Source: CAVZCC01 sp963773765
GTDB taxonomy: Bacteria; Actinomycetota; Acidimicrobiia; Acidimicrobiales; Microtrichaceae
Reading direction: 5' to 3'
Assembly: GCA_963773765.1 (NCBI GenBank)
Contig: CAVZCC010000001.1
Location: 248,001 to 312,000, forward strand
DNA: 64,000 nucleotides
Shown here: positions 8,719-18,568 of the stretch, piece by piece
Layout: every line of letters begins with the position of its first letter
Position numbering within the stretch: the first letter of the stretch is position 1
Position numbers and translations under genes: made by a program
Notes under the pieces: model-generated
Databases searched by the model: none
The model's input: the letters and a program-made list of their open reading frames with translations, nothing else
Told to the model about the DNA's origin: nothing

Positions 8719-9589
8719 GCACGCCACCCGCATCCAGGGCGCCCGCGCCCCTGGTCACGACGGAGGTCGACGGCCTGGCCGTCGCTGCGCCGCCGTCCCG
8801 CCGGGCTCGGACCCCGGCCCGCCCGACGGTGGTGCTGGTGCACGGCGCCATGGACCGGGCCGCCAGCTTCGGACGGACGATGCGCCGCCTCGGGCGACAC
8901 TGGACGTGGTCGCCTACGACCGGCGCGGCTACGCCGGCTCGCTCGGCGGCGGCGTGGCCCCGACGCTGGCCGACCACGCCGACGGACCTGGCCCGGGTGA
9001 TCGGACTGGATCGGGCGCGTCGTCGGTGGTGGTGGTCGGACACAGCCTGGGCGGCACGATCGCGCTCGGCGCTCGCCGCCGCGGACGCGCCCGGCCTGGT
9101 CGGCCTGGCGCGCGTTCGAGTCGCCGTTGCCCGCTGCTCGACGACTCCGCTTCGACGAGGTCGGCGGCGGGCGCTGGCAGATCGCGGCCGACGCGAGGGT
9201 CCGCCGGCCGGGGCCGAGCACTTCTACCGGCTCATGGTGGGCGACCACACCTGGGACCGGCTGCGCGGCCGCGGACCGGGACGCCCGTCGGGCCGAGGGG
9301 CCGGCGCTGATGGCCGAGCTCGCGCGACCTGCGCGACCCGGCGGCTGCGCTCGACCTCGGCTCGGTCCGGGTCCCGGTGCTGGTCGGGCGTCGGGCGGCC
9401 GAGCCCAGCGGCCTGCGGTCGCCGGCGGACGGAGCTGCGCGGCGCGGGTGCGCCGACGCGCACGCTGATCGAGATCGCCGGCGCCGGCCACGGTGCCCAC
9501 CTGATCCCACCCCGACGAGTTCGCCCGCTACTGCCGCGACGCTGTGTGCGCCCGGCGCCGGCACGTCGAGCTTCGGTCGACGCTCGTAG
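8715..9589 (+). CDS. Alpha/beta-fold hydrolase (frameshifted)
   Basis: This is a serine hydrolase of the alpha/beta fold, about 285 residues after correction. I can see VVAYDRRGYAGSLGG, the nucleophile elbow VVVVGHSLGGTIAL (Ser in GHSLGG) and the C-terminal histidine region IEIAGAGHGAHLIHPDEFAR. The GTG start overlaps the pyruvate kinase stop as GTGA, implying translational coupling. Applying the codon-boundary insertion pattern, the protein ends FGRRS at TAG 9587-9589, and that TAG is also the first half of the next gene's -10 box. The substrate is unknown. Confidence 0.75.
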
Positions 9590-9592
9590 CCT
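9587..9592 (+). promoter_or_regulatory. -10 box, leaderless promoter of patatin gene
   Basis: TAGCCT is 6 nt before ATG 9599. Its TAG appears to double as the stop codon of the upstream hydrolase. Confidence 0.45.
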
Positions 9593-9598
9593 GACCGC

Positions 9599-10600
9599 AT
9601 GGCGACGCTTGCGCGACCTGACCCGTCGCGACAGCCCCGGCGTCGCCGCGGCTGCGTTCGTGCTGTCCGGGGGCGGGAACCTGGGCGCGATCCAGGTCGG
9701 CATGCTGCAGGGCGCTGACCGAGCGGGAGCATCGTCCCCGACGTGGTGCTGGGCTGCTCCGTCGGGCGCGCTCAACGGGGCGGGCTACGCCCTGGCCCCG
9801 ACCGCCGACGGGCGTGCGCCGCCTCGAGGAGCACTGGCGCACGCACGTCCTAGCCGACGCTGATGCCGTCGTCCCGCATCCCGTCGGCGGTGCAGCTGCT
9901 GCGCAAGGGCTTCTCGCTGCACAGCAACGACGGCCTGCGGGCGAGCCTGGAGGTCGCTCGTCGGGCGCCGGCCGCCGGTTCGAGGAGCTGCGAGCTGCCG
10001 TTCCAGTGCGTGGCGGCCGAGGTCGAGGCCGCGGTCGGAGAAGTGGTTCGACGAGGGCGACCTGATCGCAGGCGATCCTGGCCTCGGCCGCGCTGCCCGG
10101 CCGTGTACCCGCCGGTGGTGATCGACGGCGTGCGCTACGTCGACGGCGGCGTGCATCGACAACGTCCCGATCGCCCGGGCGGTCGAGCTGGGGTGCCGCA
10201 CGATCTACGTGCTGCACGTCGGTGCCGCACGGCCGACCCGACGCGGAGATCCGCCGGCCGCTCGACGGCGCACTGCTGGCCTACTGGGTCGCCCGCAACA
10301 GCCGCTTCGCCCGGGACCTGGCCGAGCCTGCCCGACGCGGGTCGAGGCGGTCGTGCTGCCGCCGGGCCGCCGGCCGGACATCAAGCTACGACGACTTCAC
10401 GCCAGACCGACGAGCTGGTCGCGCCAGGGCTACGAGAACTCCGCGGCCTTCCTGGACGAGCGGGCCGCGCAGCTGGCCGAGCGCCGCCGCGGCGCCGACC
10501 TGCTGCGGCCGATCGAGCGGCTGGTGCTCTCAGCGCCCGGAACCGGTCGGTGCGCCAGGCGCAGGAGGCGGCAGCCGTCGACCCGACGGCGCGATCGTGA
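9599..10600 (+). CDS. Patatin-like phospholipase family protein, RssA-type (frameshifted)
   Basis: This patatin-domain lipid acyl hydrolase has a Ser-Asp dyad. FVLSGGGNLGAIQVGMLQAL carries the glycine-rich oxyanion loop, VVLGCSVGALNGAGYA carries the nucleophile Ser in the GxSxG motif, and PPVVIDGVRYVDGGVIDNVP carries the catalytic Asp in DGG. The length of about 330 residues suits the bacterial RssA/YchK group, which is membrane-associated or cytoplasmic. The C-terminal helical tail ends AVDPTARS. ATG 9599 lies 6 nt after TAGCCT. Several +1 insertions interrupt the frame. The physiological lipid substrate is unknown. Confidence 0.85.
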
Positions 10601-10677
10601 GCCGGCGACGACGGAGGACGCCGACGGGCCGGACGTGACCGACGCGGACCGGGCGACTGAGCGGCCGGATCGGCGGC

Positions 10678-10683
10678 TACGAT
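10678..10683 (+). promoter_or_regulatory. -10 box, leaderless promoter of DUF3151 gene
   Basis: TACGAT is 7 nt before ATG 10691. Confidence 0.5.
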
Positions 10684-10690
10684 GCGACCG

Positions 10691-11136
10691 ATGACCGACG
10701 CTCCCGATCAACCTCACCCCGTCCGGGCCACCCGGAGACCGTGATCGACCCCGAGCCCGCCGAGGCGGTCGCTGCCCTGGCGGCGGCACTGGCCCGTCCC
10801 GAGTCCGAGCGCCGCGCCGCGGTGGCCGAGGTGGTGGCCCGCTGGCCCCGCTTCCTCGACGGCTGGGCCCGCCTGGGCGAGCTCGGCCGGGACGCCGTCG
10901 AGCGCTACGCCTACTACCGGGTCGGGTACCACCGGGGCCTGGACACGCTGCGGGCCTCGGGGTGGCGGGGCAGCGGCTACGTCCGCTGGCGCCACGAGTC
11001 CAACCGGGGCTTCCTCCGTGCGCTCGAGGGCCTGCCGCGATGGCCGCGGCCGAGATCGGCGAGGTGGACGAGGAGGAACGCTGCGGGCACTTCCTGCACC
11101 AGTGCGACCCGGAGTGGCCGCCCGGACCTGGACTGA
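10691..11136 (+). CDS. DUF3151 family protein (frameshifted)
   Basis: This small soluble helical protein of about 147 residues matches the actinobacterial DUF3151 family. Characteristic stretches are ARWPRFLDGWARLGELGRD, AYYRVGYHRGLDTLRASGWR and VRWRHESNRGFLRALEGL, ending CGHFLHQCDPEWPPDLD. No catalytic role is established for the family. The ATG lies 7 nt after a TACGAT box. Frame breaks occur near the start (about 10705-10735) and at about 11037 and 11126. Confidence 0.82.
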
Positions 11137-11160
11137 GCGACGCGCGGGACGCAGGCCACG

Positions 11161-11166
11161 TAGTCT
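11161..11166 (+). promoter_or_regulatory. -10 box, leaderless promoter of PLP-lyase gene
   Basis: TAGTCT is 5 nt before ATG 11172. Confidence 0.45.
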
Positions 11167-11171
11167 CCCGC

Positions 11172-12432
11172 ATGACCACGGGGAACCGACACCGGGCTGC
11201 CGGCCGCCGGCACGAGCTGCTCGCCGAGATCCGCGCCGAGCGCGCCGGTGACCTGGACTGGCGCCGGGGCAAGGCCTTCAGCCTCGTCTACAACACCGAC
11301 GACCCGGAGCTGGAGCGAGCTGCAGCACGAGATCGCCTCGATCTTCCTGCACGAGAACGCGCTGAACCCGTTCCGCTACGAGACGCTGCTGCGGATGGAG
11401 CGCGAGATCATCGACATGGCGACGGTCGCTGTTCGGGGCGTCCAGCCGGATCGTTGTCCTCGGGTGGCACCGAGTCGATCTTCCTGGCCGTGCAGACCGC
11501 CCGGGACCACGCCCGGGCCCGCGGCGTGATGGCGTCCGACGCTGGTGTGCTGCCGATCACCGCGCACCCCGCGTTCGCCAAGGCCTGCAAGTACCTGGAC
11601 GTCGAGATGGTGCCGCTGCCGGTGCGCGAGGACGGCCGGGCCGACCCCGACGGCCTTCGCCGCGGCGATCGACGACCGGACACGGCGCTCGTGGTCGCGT
11701 CCGCGCCCGTGCTACCCGTTCGGGGTGATCGACCCGGTGACCGACATCGCCGGCACTCGCCGCCGAGCGGGACGTGCTGTGCCACGTCGACGCCTGCCTG
11801 GGCGGGTACCTGCTGCCGTGGTGGGAGCGGCTGGGCGAGCCGGTGCCGCCGTGGGACTTCCGGGTGCCGGGGGTGACCTCGATGTCGGCCGACGTGCACA
11901 AGTACGGCTACTGCTTCAAGGGCGTCTCCACGGTCATGTACCGCGACCGGGACCTGTACCAGCGCCAGATCTTCATGTACGACGACTGGCCCGGCGGCCT
12001 GTACGCCTCGTCGTCGTCGGCCGGGCACCCGTCCCGGCTCCCCGATCGCAGCGGCGTGGGCCACCATGACCCACCTGGGCCAGGACGGCTACCTGCGCCT
12101 GGCGGGACGGGTGCGTGACGCCACCACGGGGCTTCCAGGCCGGCATCCGCGGCATCGACGGGCTGCGCATCACCTCGGACCCCGACATGTCGGTGTTCGA
12201 GTTCGGCGCCGACCCCGGCGCCGCACGGCCGGTCGACATCGACGGCGTGGCCGACGTGATGGACGACCGGGGCTGGAACCTGGACCGCCAGCAGGGCGGC
12301 CTGCACGTCATGGTGTCCCCCGGCCACGACCGGTCGGTCGACGCCTTCGTGGCCGACCTGGCCGATGCGGTGGCCGACCACGGCGAGGCCCGGGGCGGCG
12401 AGCACGTCTACGGCGGTGTCGTCGAGACCTGA
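11172..12432 (+). CDS. PLP-dependent decarboxylase/lyase, sphingosine-1-phosphate-lyase-like (frameshifted)
   Basis: This fold-type I PLP enzyme of the group II decarboxylase/sphingosine-phosphate lyase branch has about 415 residues. The N-terminal NPFRYETLLRMEREIIDMAT, then SGGTESIFLAVQTARDHARA (phosphate-binding SGGTES), LPITAHPAFAKACKYLDVEM, CHVDACLGGYLLPWWE (Asp that pairs with the PLP ring) and SMSADVHKYGYCFKGVSTV (Schiff-base Lys in HKYG) are all present. The C-terminal domain ends HVYGGVVET. Homologues cleave long-chain base phosphates or decarboxylate amino acids; which applies here is open. Several +1 insertions break the frame. Its end overlaps the mobA start by 17 bp. Confidence 0.85.
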
Positions 12433-12998
12433 GGCGGGCCCGGTCGGGATCGTGCTGTGCGGCGGGTCGTCGCGGCGCATGGGGACCGACAAGGCCCTCC
12501 TGGGTCCGGCCGACCGCCCCCTGGCGGCCCGCGTGGCCGGGGCGCTCCGCGCCGCGGGCGTGGCCGAGGTGCTGATGGTCGGCGGTGACGGTCCGTCGCT
12601 GCGGCCGCACGGTGACGACTGGGTGGCCGACGACCTGCCCGGCCAGGGACCCCTGGCCGCCATCGCCACGGCGGTGGCCCGGCGCCCCGGCCGACCGCTG
12701 CTGGTGTGCGCCTGCGACCTCCCCGCCGTGACGGGGGCGGACCTCCGGCCGCTGGCCGACGCCGTCAGGGAGGGGGCCCCGGCCGCCGTGTTCGACGTGG
12801 CGGGACGGGCCCAGTGGTCAGCGGTGGCCCTGTCCGCAGCGGTGGGCACCGTGCTGCGGCAGTCCGCGGCCGGGGGTGAACGGGCGCTGCACCGGGCCCT
12901 GCCGGAGGGGGTGGCCCACCTGGCGCCCGACCCGCCCGGACCGCCTCGCCGATGCCGACCACCCGGGGGACCTGCCGCCTGACCTGCGTCCCCGGTGA
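12416..12998 (+). CDS. mobA: Molybdenum cofactor guanylyltransferase (one late frameshift)
   Basis: MobA attaches GMP to molybdopterin to form the guanine dinucleotide cofactor. The N-terminal nucleotide-binding motif VGIVLCGGSSRRMGTDKALL is typical, followed by PGQGPLAAIATAVA and CACDLPAVTG (Mg-binding Asp). The corrected length of 193 residues is normal. The uninterrupted reading ends in a nonsense tail at 12982. One base fewer near 12940 gives DRLADADHPGDLPPDLRPR, which matches the family ending in NxDTPEDL-type motifs, so I extend to TGA 12998. The GTG start overlaps the upstream PLP enzyme, so it is probably in the same transcript. Confidence 0.85.
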
Positions 12999-13020
12999 CG
13001 GCGTTCACGGCCGGTTCCGA

Positions 13021-13026
13021 TAGCGT
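13021..13026 (+). promoter_or_regulatory. -10 box, leaderless promoter of rhodanese gene
   Basis: TAGCGT is 7 nt before GTG 13034. Confidence 0.5.
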
Positions 13027-13033
13027 CGATCCC

Positions 13034-13375
13034 GTGCCTGTGTCAGAGATCACCGTGGACGACCTGGCCCCGCTCTGGGAGGCGGGGGCCGTGGTCGTGG
13101 ACGTCCGGAACCCCGACGAGTACGCCGAGGCCCATGTGCCCGGTGTGGTCCTGATCCCGTTGCCGGAGTTCCAGCAGCGACACGGCGAGGTCCCGGAGGC
13201 GGACACCGTCTACGTGATCTGCCGCAGCGGGCGACCGCAGCATGACGGCCTGCGAGTTCCTCGCAGGGCCAGGGCCGGGCCGCGGTCAACGTGGCCGGCG
13301 GGACCATGGCGTGGATCGAGTCGGGGCGTCCCGTCGAGTCCGGCTCCGGGGCCGAGGGCGGGCACGCACCGGTGA
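13034..13375 (+). CDS. Rhodanese-domain protein (two frameshifts; may be fused to RNase D)
   Basis: This single rhodanese domain has the expected WEAGAVVVDVRNPDEYAEAH and the catalytic loop CRSGDRS (Cys nucleophile), then EFLAGQGRAAVNVAGGTMAW. It would be a thiosulfate or persulfide sulfurtransferase. Two inserted G residues (about 13229 and 13264) break the frame. After removing both, the rhodanese is in frame with the RNase D sequence and no stop separates them. If a third insertion exists (for example in the G-rich stretch around 13350-13365), it would instead end at TGA 13373-13375, overlapping GTG 13372 of RNase D. I give this two-gene reading as the simpler one. Confidence 0.75.
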   Translation: MPVSEITVDDLAPLWEAGAVVVDVRNPDEYAEAHVPGVVLIPLPEFQQRHGEVPEADTVYVICRSGRPQHDGLRVPRRARAGPRSTWPAGPWRGSSRGVPSSPAPGPRAGTHR

Positions 13376-14551
13376 GCGGCAGTGGGGCGACAGGTGGCGC
13401 CGACTTCGAGCTGATCGAGGACGACCGCGGCTTCGCCGACCTCCTGGACCGCCTGGAGGACCAGGCCCGCTACGCCATCGACACCGAGTTCCACCGGGAG
13501 CGGACCTACTTCCCGCACGTCGCCCTGGTGCAGATCGCCGACCTCCACGGCGTGGCCATGGTGGACGCCCTGACCGTGGACCTGGCGCCGTTCGCCCGCA
13601 TCCTGGACAGCCCGACGCTCGCCGTGATGCACGCCGCCCGCCAGGACATGGAGGTGCTGGAGCGGGCCTGCGGCACCATCCCGCCGTCGCCTGGTGGACA
13701 CGCAGGTGCTCGGCCGGCTTCCTGGGCTACACCAGTCCGTCGCTGGCCACGCTGCTCGAGCGCGAGCTCAGGGTGCGGGCACCCAAGGCGGACCGGTTGA
13801 CGGACTGGCTGAAGCGGCCGCTGAAGCCGGCGCAGCTGGACTACGCCGCGGCGGACGTGGCCAACCTGCTGCAGCTGCACGACGTGCTGTGGGCCCGGGT
13901 GGAGGAGATGGGCCGGGTCGAGTGGGTCGAGGAGGCGTGCGAGGAGCTCCGCACGGAGTTCCGCGGGCCCCGCGACCCCGACGAGGCCTGGCGGCGGATC
14001 AAGGAGCTGCGCCACCTGCGCGGCTCGGCCCTCGCCATCGCCCAGTCCGTGGCGGCCTGGCGGGAGCGGCGTGCGGTCGAGACCGACCAGACACCCCGCT
14101 TCGTGCTGTCGGACCTGGCGGTGGTGTCGATCGCCGCGGCTGCGCCGACCCAGCTGGAGGAGCTGCGGTCGCTCCGCGGCGTCGACGGCCGCTACGCTCA
14201 AGGGCGGCCTGGGCGACGAGCCTGCTGGAGGTGGTGGCCTCGGCCCACGGGTCCCAGCCGTCCCGTGCCCCGTCCCAGGCCGTGCCCGAGCTGCCTGCCG
14301 AGCTGCGTCCGGCGGTGCCGCTGATCTCGGCCTGGGTCAGCCAGCGGGCCCGGGACCTGGAGCTGGAGACGTCGCTCCTGGCCACGCGGTCGGACCTGGA
14401 GGACCTGCTCCGGGGTGTCCCCGATGCCCGGCTCACCCTCGGGTGGCGGGCGGAGCTGGTGGGCGAGCCCATCCGCCGCCTGCTGGAGGGTGAGGCCACG
14501 CTGGCCTTCGACCGGTCACGGGGGCTGGTGCTGGAGGATCGGCACCGCTGA
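13372..14551 (+). CDS. Ribonuclease D family 3'-5' exonuclease (frameshifted)
   Basis: This DEDD-family exoribonuclease has two HRDC-like domains, about 390 residues. Exo I motif YAIDTEFHRERTYFPHVALV (Asp, Glu), Exo II MHAARQDMEVL and Exo III KPAQLDYAAADVANLLQLHD (Tyr, Asp) are present. HRDC-like segments follow, RIKELRHLRGSALAIAQSVA and a second at about 14320-14420. The start is uncertain: GTG 13372 overlapping the rhodanese stop, or no separate start if the two are fused. Insertions near 13690, 13720, 14197 and 14221 shift the frame, and they lie between codons (tac|G|ctc and gag|C|ctg). It processes tRNA or structured RNA 3' ends in other bacteria. Confidence 0.87.
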
Positions 14552-14578
14552 GCCGGCCAGGGCCGGTCGGGGTCCGGT

Positions 14579-14863
14579 TCAGCGGGCCAGGAGCGTCCCG
14601 GTCGCGGCGATGAGCAGGACCGAGAGCGCCACCAGCCCGTAGCGGAGGTCGCCCCGCCGGAACCATCGCTGGGCCAGCCACGCCACCCGCAGGAGCGGCA
14701 CGGCCATCAGCACGACGACGGCTGCGGTCGCCGCTGCCTCGGAGGCCCGGCCCGGGAGCACCAGCGAGGCCACCGCGAGCGCGGCCACGGACCAGGTCGC
14801 GATCCGCAGGCCCGACCGCATGGGACCGAACCGGCCCGCCTTGGGGTCCACCGGCGGGGTCAC
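14579..14863 (-). CDS. Small membrane protein of unknown function
   Basis: This 94-residue protein has three predicted transmembrane segments: IATWSVAALAVASLVLP, AAATAAVVVLMAVPLLRVAW and YGLVALSVLLIAATGTLLA. The GTG start overlaps the stop of the TauE-type exporter (GTGA at 14860-14863), so it is probably co-translated with it. I do not recognise the family. It could be an accessory subunit of the exporter, but only proximity suggests this. Confidence 0.65.
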   Translation of the reverse strand: MTPPVDPKAGRFGPMRSGLRIATWSVAALAVASLVLPGRASEAAATAAVVVLMAVPLLRVAWLAQRWFRRGDLRYGLVALSVLLIAATGTLLAR

Positions 14864-15688
14864 AGGGTCCTGCCGATCACGATCAGGGCGACCACCACCA
14901 GCAGGCCACCGGTGGCCCGGCGCAGGGTGGCCGCGTGCACCCGGGACTGCAGCCGGGCCCCGATCAGCCCACCGGCCAGGGCGCCCGCCACCACCGCCGC
15001 ACCGGACTCCACCGACAGCCGGCCCTGGACGCTGTAGATGAGCAGGCGCGGCCGACGCGGTGACGCCCGAGCGTGAACGTGGTGGTCGCCGCGGCCACCT
15101 TCACGGGCACGTGCATGATCTCGCTCATCGCCGGTGTCTTGAGGAACCCGCCGCCGACGCCGGACAGGCCGGCCACCACGCCGGCCACCAGGGACGCGGC
15201 CAGGCCCGCGGGCAGGTTGCGGGCGTGGTACGGGACGGCATCGCCATCGAGGTCGTACTGGCCGCCCAGCGTGCCCGGCCACTCGCCCGGGGCCTCGCCG
15301 TCGAACGCGGCGACCGGGTGGTTCCGGATGCCGGTGCGGGAGAGCGCGGCGATGGCACCGACCAGGGCGGCCAGGCCCAGCAGGCGGGCCAGCAGCACCT
15401 GGGACACGGACGCGGAGACCAGTGCTCCGCCACCGTGCCGGCGGACGCGGCCAGTTCCACCGTCAGGCCCAGCCGGTGGTGGACCACACCGTCGTCGAGC
15501 TGGCGGGCACCCGCGGCCAGGGAGCCGGCGCCGACGGTCAACAGGCCCAGCGGCGCCGCCACCACCGGCTCGACGCCCAGCGCCAGGAGGACCGGGACCA
15601 GGAGCGTGGCGCCGCCGATGCCACCGACGGACCCGAGCAGGGCACAGCCGAGCCCGAGGGCGGCGACCACGGCCAGGGACAGGGTCAC
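14860..15688 (-). CDS. TauE/SafE-family (sulfite/anion) exporter
   Basis: This polytopic membrane protein of about 275 residues belongs to the TauE/SafE/DUF81 family, which exports sulfur-containing or organic anions. The N-terminal repeat GLGCALLGSVGGIGGATLLV and its C-terminal counterpart VAGVVAGLSGVGGGFLKTPA carry the diagnostic Gly-rich motif of each half. HVPVKVAAATTTFTLG is also typical. GTG 15688 overlaps the stop of the GH13 gene (GTGA) and its own stop overlaps the small membrane gene, making a three-gene coupled unit. Small frame breaks lie near 15055 and 15420. The transported anion is unknown. Confidence 0.82.
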
Positions 15689-17262
15689 GAACGGTCGACC
15701 GACACGATCCGGGCCTCGTCCGGCCCCAGCGGATCGCCGGATCCGGGTGGTACCGCGGGGTCCGCCGTGCCGCCGATCCACCGTCCGGGGGGCACCGCGT
15801 CCGGCCGACGACCGCGTCGGTGAAGTTGATGACGACCGCCACCGCGCTGCGGCCCGTCATCGGTGGTCCGGCGGTAGTGCAGGACACCGTCGGGGGCGTC
15901 CATGACCTCGATGCCGCCCAGGTGCAGCGCCGGGACGCTGCGCCGCAGCGCGCAGCAGCCGCCGGTAGTGCTCGAGCATCGGACGCGGGGTCACCGGTCT
16001 CGGCCTCGACGCTGTGGGAGCCGGGATCGGGCGGGAACGGCAGCCAGGGCTCCACGGCCCAGCCGTGGCCGGTGCCCGCGGTCCACGGGATGGGGGCGCG
16101 GCAGCCGTCCCGGCCGCCGGGGTCCACCACCCGGTCCGGTGGCACCTCGGCGTCCTGCAGGCCCAGCTCCTCGCCCTGTACAGGAACGGCGTGCCCCGCA
16201 GGGTCAGCAGCAGCACCGCGGCGGCACGGGCGCGGGCCTCGGTGCCGTAGCGGGTGCGGTGGCGTGACACGTCGTGGTTGGACAGCACCCAGGTCGGCCA
16301 GCCGCCGATCGGGTCGAGCAGCGCGGCCGCGGACCGGATCTCCTCCGCCCACGCCTCGGCCGTCCACGGGGCGTGCAGGGCGGGGATGTTGAAGGCCAGG
16401 TGCAGCTCGTCGCCGTGGCCCAGGTAGGACACGACCTGGGCCCGGTCCAGCACGTAGGTCTCACCCACGATGAGGCGCTCGCCCGGTGCGTCGTCCACCA
16501 CGCGACGCAGCTGGCGGAGCTGCTCGTGGGTGCCCGGGCCGTAGTCCTGAAGCATGCGGCGGGGAGCCCGACCAGGTCCGTCGGGCATGTCGGGCAGGTC
16601 GGGCGACTTGCCGATGCAGTGCACCACGTCGGCCCGGAAGCCGTCCACGCCACGGTCCATCCAGAAGCGCAGCACGTCGTGCCATGGCCACCGGGACGTC
16701 GGGGTGGTTCCAGTCGAGGTCGGGCTGCTCGGGCAGGAAGAGGTGCAGGTAGTACTGGCCGCTGGCCTCGTCGAAGGTCCAGGCCGGCTACGTCGGCGAA
16801 GGCGGCCCGTCCAGTTGTTGGGGGGACCGCCGTCGGCTGCGGGGTCGCGCCACACGAACCAGTCCCGGTGGGGGTCGTCGCGGGAGGATCGGGCGGCCAC
16901 GAACCAGGGGTGCTGGTCCGACGACGTGGTTCGGGACGACGTCCAGGACCACCCGCAGGCCGGCGTCGTGGGCGGCCGCGATCATGGCGTCGGCGTCGGC
17001 CAGGGCGCCGAACAGCGGGTCGACGTCGCAGTGGTCGGAGATGTCGTAGCCGAAGTCGTCCATGGGGGAGCGGTAGAACGGGGAGAACCACACGGCGTCG
17101 ACACCCAGGTCCCGGATGTGGGCCAGGTGGGCGGTCGCGCCCGGGCAGGTCGCCCACGCCGTCGCCGTCCGAGTCGGCGAAGCTCCGCGGGTACACCTGG
17201 TACACCACGGCGGTCCGCCACCACGGCGCCGGCACGGGCGGGGTCAGGTCGGGATCGGTCAC
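15685..17262 (-). CDS. GH13 alpha-glucosidase/alpha-amylase family enzyme (frameshifted)
   Basis: This glycoside hydrolase family 13 enzyme of about 520 residues hydrolyses or transfers alpha-glucosyl units. Motifs in order are VVYQVYPRSFADSDGDGVGD (N-terminus), LRVVLDVVPNHVSDQHPWF (region I), GVDGFRADVVHCIGK (region II, nucleophile Asp), LIVGETYVL (general acid Glu) and WVLSNHDVSRH (region IV His-Asp). PNNWTAAF and the overall arrangement resemble the alpha-glucosidase/oligo-1,6-glucosidase group more than true amylases. No signal peptide is visible, so it is probably cytoplasmic. GTG 17262 has a TAGGGT box 7 nt upstream. Several single-base insertions interrupt the frame. Confidence 0.87.
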
Positions 17263-17269
17263 GGTGCGC

Positions 17270-17275
17270 ACCCTA
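17270..17275 (-). promoter_or_regulatory. -10 box, leaderless promoter of GH13 gene
   Basis: TAGGGT (minus strand) is 7 nt upstream of GTG 17262. Confidence 0.5.
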
Positions 17276-17370
17276 CCGACGGGCCGGGCACGGGACGGAC
17301 GTGGCCGGTGACCACTGTCCGTGCGGTCCCCGGCGGGGAGGGGGAGCATGATCCGGCGTGGGCGCCGCGC

Positions 17371-17376
17371 TACACT
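17371..17376 (+). promoter_or_regulatory. -10 box of small acidic protein gene
   Basis: TACACT lies 35 nt before GTG 17412; a GGAG site precedes the start, so this transcript would have a short leader. Confidence 0.45.
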
Positions 17377-17411
17377 CCATCGTTCCAGTCACCGATGACG
17401 GGAGTGCTACC

Positions 17412-17645
17412 GTGAAGAAGGGTCGGCATCGCCGTTACGAAGAGGCCCGGGCCCTGAAGCGCGGCCCGGACCTCGACATCGAGGCGCTCTTCAGCGATCT
17501 CGAGTCCGATCGGCCGGCCCCCGTGGTCGATCCGTCGGACGACCTGGAAGCTCCCCCGGTGGTGGACCCGCAGGACCTCGATGACGTCGAGGACGACCCG
17601 GAAGACGCCTCGTTCAGCGAGGAAGAGGAGTGGGAGCGGGGCTGA
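17412..17645 (+). CDS. Small charged protein: basic N-terminus, acidic tail
   Basis: This intact 77-residue protein starts KKGRHRRYEEARALKRGPDL, a strongly basic helix, and then becomes very acidic and probably disordered, ending SFSEEEEWERG. The layout recalls small actinobacterial proteins of the DUF3073 type, but the motif match is not good enough to assign it. A nucleic-acid or ribosome association is conceivable and unproven. The end overlaps the convergent McrC-like gene by 32 bp. The start is GTG with an upstream GGAG. Confidence 0.7.
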   Translation: MKKGRHRRYEEARALKRGPDLDIEALFSDLESDRPAPVVDPSDDLEAPPVVDPQDLDDVEDDPEDASFSEEEEWERG

Positions 17646-18566
17646 GCATCCCGGCCAGCCGCTCCAGGTCGTCGTCGGTCTCCAGCCGCACGCCGTCAGC
17701 CGGCAGGTTTCCCGCCCACGGCGCGTCCGCGACCAGCTCCGCAGGGGGCAGCAGGGGGCGGCCCCGGAAGGCCAGGCCCGACCCCGGGTCCTGACCGGCG
17801 GCAGGGTGCCGGAACGAGAGCTGGCCCGACCACAGGCTGCCGTCGCTCAGCGTGAGATGTTCCGCTCCGCCCCGTCGCCCCGGCCACCACCTCCAGCACG
17901 TGCAGCACGAAGCCGTGGTAGGCCCGGGTCGGTTCGTCGGCCAGCCCCTCCACGTCCTCGGGCACGAACGGCTCGTTGACGCGGTTGCGCACGGCCAGCA
18001 CGGGGGCCAGGCGGGCCAGCCGGTGGCCGCCCCGCAGCCGGGCCAGGGCCCGGCCGTTGAGCCGGCCGGCCTTGACGTCGGCCAGCCGGGGGTTGGCCCG
18101 CCACCGGGACGCCTCGCCGGCGACGGCCGCGATGCGGTCCACCTCGGCGGGGTCGACCTTCGTCCCCGGTCGGCCCCCGCAGCGCCTTGCCGGCCCGGGC
18201 GATGGCGTCCAGGGCCGCCACCAGGATCTGGTTCTCCACGGTGTCGAAGCTGCGGGACGGCGTCATGCAGACGAACACGTCCTCGTTGCCCAGGGCGTTG
18301 GCCCGGGCGGTGATGGTCTCGGACCACAGCACCGGGCCCCGCACGGAGTAGATGCAGCGCTCGGCGGTGGTGGCCACGGTGGTCTTGAGCGTGCGCACCC
18401 GCAGCTCCATGCCGTCGAGCAGCAGGGCCGCCTCCTCGGACGCGGCCAGCGAGATGGCGGTGGCGTCGGACAGGGTGGCGATGTCGATGCCCAGCAGCGC
18501 CGCCGCGGACCCGAGGGCCGGGGAGAGCCGGGTGCGGCGACGCCACAGCTCGGCGGTGGGCGACAC
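17614..18566 (-). CDS. McrC/DUF2357-like partner of the AAA ATPase, apparently without a nuclease domain (frameshifted)
   Basis: This protein of about 315 residues starts 2 nt after the stop of the McrB-like ATPase, so the two are co-translated. It contains RSFDTVENQILVAALDAIA and later ARLRGGHRLARLAPVLAVRN, which resemble the helical region that precedes the nuclease in McrC/DUF2357 proteins (the ENR-type motif and an aromatic/basic helix). I cannot find the PD-(D/E)xK motif expected after it. The C-terminal part (HLTLSDGSLWSGQLSF, VRLETDDDLERLAGML) has no Asp...Glu-x-Lys pattern. Frameshifts near 18170 and 17880 were bridged. The McrC relationship is an inference from patterns only; the function is unknown. 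Confidence 0.55.
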
Positions 18567-18568
18567 GT

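Noticed and set aside
1..12400. Reading the broken genes as pseudogenes in a decaying region
   Set aside because: Catalytic motifs are intact in all of them, and the breaks are almost only single-base insertions at codon boundaries, including in housekeeping genes such as pyruvate kinase and fbiC.
17412..17645. Calling the small acidic protein a Pup-like modifier because of its charge and length
   Set aside because: It does not end in Gly-Gly-Gln/Glu and lacks the Pup helix; the real pup is at 50935-51129.
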